Source: Oscillospiraceae bacterium (GTDB taxonomy: Bacteria > Bacillota > Clostridia > Oscillospirales > Acutalibacteraceae). Taken from it: a stretch of 6,734 bases of DNA. Both the position numbers and the translations under genes were made by a program. This document shows, piece by piece, positions 4,776 through 6,734 of the stretch; the first letter of the stretch is position 1; the number at the start of each line of letters is the position of its first letter. The notes under the pieces are model-generated. The model was given only the letters and a program-made list of their open reading frames with translations. It did not search any database and was not told where the DNA came from. The stretch is from positions 1,452-8,185 of the forward strand of contig DNXM01000077.1 of the NCBI GenBank assembly GCA_003505905.1. Reading direction: 5' to 3'.

Positions 4776-6734
4776 AATAACCGGCTGTGTCGAAGACATT
4801 TCGGTTCATATTGATGAAACCGGCTTCACGGTTTTGGAGCTGGAAAGCGACGAGGAGTATGTCACCGTTGTCGGCGTAATGCCCGATGTGGCGGTCGGTG
4901 AACGGCTGACGGTTCGGGGCGAGTTTGCCACGCACCCCGTTTACGGTCAGCAGTTCAAGGCTCGTTCGTTTACCCGTTCCCTGCCATCCTCGGCAGAGGA
5001 TTTATACAAGTATTTGGCCGCCGGCACAATCAAAGGCATCGGTGCCGCAACGGCGCAGAAAATCATTGATGCTTTTGGGGAAGAAGCGTTTGATGTGCTG
5101 GAGCATGACCCAAAACGCCTGAGCACCATCAAGGGCATTTCCCGTGAAAAGGCGCACGCCATTTGCGATGAATTCACCAAACAGTTCGCCGTGCGTCAAA
5201 CGCTCATTGCCTTGGAGCGTTACGGCATGACGGCGAGAGAGTGCCTGAGCACCTACCGTGTTTTCGGCATTCGAGCCGTGGAAACGGTGCAAAACAATCC
5301 GTATTTGCTTTGCTCCGAACATATCGGTATCAACTTTGAACGGGCGGATGCCATTGCGCAGACCATGCCCGAGTTTTCTCTCGGTTCACAGCGCACCCGA
5401 GCAGGCATTCTCCATGTTTTGCGCCATAACCTCGGCAACGGTCACACCTGTTCCCCACGGGAAAAGTTAGTGCCTCTGACTGCCGAGTTTTTGAAAGCGG
5501 ATGTGTCCGCTGTTGAAGAAGCAGTGGATTCGTTGGCGCAGGACAGACAAATCAACATTGAAACCATCAACGGCAGGGAGTTCCTCTTTTTACCGCAGAT
5601 GCACCGAGCCGAACAAAAGGCAGCACAGCGCATCAAGGTGCTTTGCTCGTTTCCGCCTGCCGGCAAGCCGACACTGTTGCAGGACATTGAAAATATGGAG
5701 CGCACGCAGTGCATCGTGTATGAGCAAAAGCAAAAAACCGCCATTGTTACGGCGGTGGAAAAAGGTTTGCTTATCCTCACGGGCGGACCAGGCACCGGCA
5801 AAACCACCACCATCAACGGCATGATAAACCTATTCAAAAAAGACAGCTTGCGCATCGCTTTGGCTGCTCCCACGGGACGAGCCGCCAAGCGCATGAGTGA
5901 AATTACGGGCATGGAGGCAAAGACCATTCACCGCTTGCTTGAAGTGGAATGGGACGAAAACGACAACCAAAAATTCGCCCGCAATGAGCGCAACCCCATT
6001 GCGGCGGATGTGCTGATTGTGGACGAGCTTTCCATGGTGGATGTTACGCTGTTTTCCGCCCTGCTTGATGCACTTCCCTTGGGGTGCCGATTGATTATGG
6101 TGGGTGACAGCGACCAGCTTCCTCCTGTCGGTGCAGGCAATGTGCTGCACGATTTGATTGAAAGCGGATTGCTCCCGACCGTGGAACTCAAGGAAGTGTT
6201 CCGCCAGGCACAGCGCAGCTTGATTGTCACAAATGCGCACCGCATTGTGCGTGGTGAAAACCCTGTGCTCGACAAAATCGACAGCGACTTTTTCTTTGTG
6301 AACCGCCGAACGGCGGATGCGGTGACAGCAGGTGTTTGCGAGCTTTGCGCCAACCGTCTGCCAAAAGCGTTTAACTATTCGCCATTCACCGATATTCAGG
6401 TGCTTTGTCCGTCCCGCAAGGGCGAAAACGGCACCTATAACCTCAACCGCCGTTTGCAGGCACGCATCAATCCGCCCGACGAAAGCAAACGGGAGGTCAC
6501 CGTGGGAATGTTTTTGTTCCGTGAGGGTGACAAGGTGATGCACATTAAAAACAATTACGATTTGCAGTGGAAAAAACCGAACGGTGAGCTCGGAACGGGT
6601 GTGTTTAACGGCGACATCGGGCGCATTATTCAGATTAAGCCGGACGGCATGACACGCATTGAGTTTGACGATTATCGGGAAGTGGTTTACACGCCCGACA
6701 ACCTGCGGGAAGTGGAGTTGGCTTATGCCGTAAC
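4756..6734 (+). CDS. recD2: RecD2-type ATP-dependent DNA helicase (3' end outside window)
   Basis: RecD2 is a 5'-3' superfamily 1B helicase that works in DNA repair and fork maintenance in bacteria, without RecB or RecC. The frame has no stop from ATG 4756 to the right edge, giving 659 full codons. The Bacillus homologue is about 800 residues, so over 100 are missing. In order: an OB-like N-terminal region (about 3-75); helix-hairpin-helix repeats (TIKGIGAATAQKI from 91, IKGISREKA from 125); Walker A GGPGTGKTT (343-351, Lys349); motif Ia APTGRAAKR (371-379); TIHRLL (390-395); Walker B VDELSMVD with Asp423/Glu424; motif III GDSDQLPPVGAG (450-461); and motif IV VFRQ (481-484). The SH3-like element GVFNGDIG follows at about 615-622. 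The window ends after ELAYAV, just where motif V (T-x-H-K-x-Q-G) normally begins. The long N-terminal extension with HhH repeats separates it from the RecD subunit of RecBCD and from TraA. Confidence 0.95.
   Translation, partial: MIQNEVEITGCVEDISVHIDETGFTVLELESDEEYVTVVGVMPDVAVGERLTVRGEFATHPVYGQQFKARSFTRSLPSSAEDLYKYLAAGTIKGIGAATAQKIIDAFGEEAFDVLEHDPKRLSTIKGISREKAHAICDEFTKQFAVRQTLIALERYGMTARECLSTYRVFGIRAVETVQNNPYLLCSEHIGINFERADAIAQTMPEFSLGSQRTRAGILHVLRHNLGNGHTCSPREKLVPLTAEFLKADVSAVEEAVDSLAQDRQINIETINGREFLFLPQMHRAEQKAAQRIKVLCSFPPAGKPTLLQDIENMERTQCIVYEQKQKTAIVTAVEKGLLILTGGPGTGKTTTINGMINLFKKDSLRIALAAPTGRAAKRMSEITGMEAKTIHRLLEVEWDENDNQKFARNERNPIAADVLIVDELSMVDVTLFSALLDALPLGCRLIMVGDSDQLPPVGAGNVLHDLIESGLLPTVELKEVFRQAQRSLIVTNAHRIVRGENPVLDKIDSDFFFVNRRTADAVTAGVCELCANRLPKAFNYSPFTDIQVLCPSRKGENGTYNLNRRLQARINPPDESKREVTVGMFLFREGDKVMHIKNNYDLQWKKPNGELGTGVFNGDIGRIIQIKPDGMTRIEFDDYREVVYTPDNLREVELAYAV

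Noticed and set aside
5830..6543. Long antisense open frame of 237 residues opposite the helicase gene.
   Set aside because: It lies wholly inside recD2, which has intact motifs in order. The antisense product has no family motif and is rich in His, Gln and Arg, as expected for a mirror of codon bias.

Overview
The window is a densely packed bacterial segment. Seven genes all lie on the + strand, and only about 75 bases fall between them. The largest gap is 28 bases, and two junctions overlap. The base composition is close to balanced by eye. AGGAGG-type Shine-Dalgarno sites, a typical lipoprotein signal peptide, an MreB-type actin and a RecD2-type helicase suggest a Gram-positive member of the Firmicutes. 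The long, animal-like form of adenylosuccinate lyase makes a Clostridia relative (Oscillospiraceae/Ruminococcaceae-like) my best guess. This placement is inference, because there is no rRNA or other marker gene here.

Layout: (1) 1-627, the C-terminal part of purB (adenylosuccinate lyase), cut by the left edge. (2) 633-1130, a GtrA-family four-helix membrane protein. (3) 1127-1909, a lipoprotein of unknown function. (4) 1930-2967, an MreB/Mbl-family actin homologue, probably starting at TTG. (5) 2990-4384, a polytopic membrane protein of the O-antigen ligase/polymerase type. (6) 4413-4775, a small single-helix membrane protein with many cysteines and no recognised family. (7) 4756-6734, a RecD2-type DNA helicase. 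It is open to the right edge and cut just before the last helicase motifs.

The middle of the window (633-4384, possibly to 4775) reads as a cell-envelope block set between two housekeeping genes, purine synthesis on the left and DNA repair on the right. GtrA proteins are linked to moving lipid-linked sugars across the membrane. O-antigen-ligase-like proteins polymerise glycans or transfer them from a lipid carrier. MreB-family filaments organise wall synthesis, and the lipoprotein would sit on the outer face of the membrane. No glycosyltransferase is visible here, so the glycan and the enzymes that build it remain unknown. The tight spacing suggests one transcript with coupled translation. 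I see no terminator or promoter between the genes.

I found no tRNA, rRNA, CRISPR array, insertion sequence, phage gene, attachment site or riboswitch, and no stretch above 300 bases without a gene. The most interesting leads are the co-transcribed MreB paralogue with membrane glycan-handling proteins and the two proteins of unknown function. I do not see convincing evidence for a wholly new defence or mobile system.
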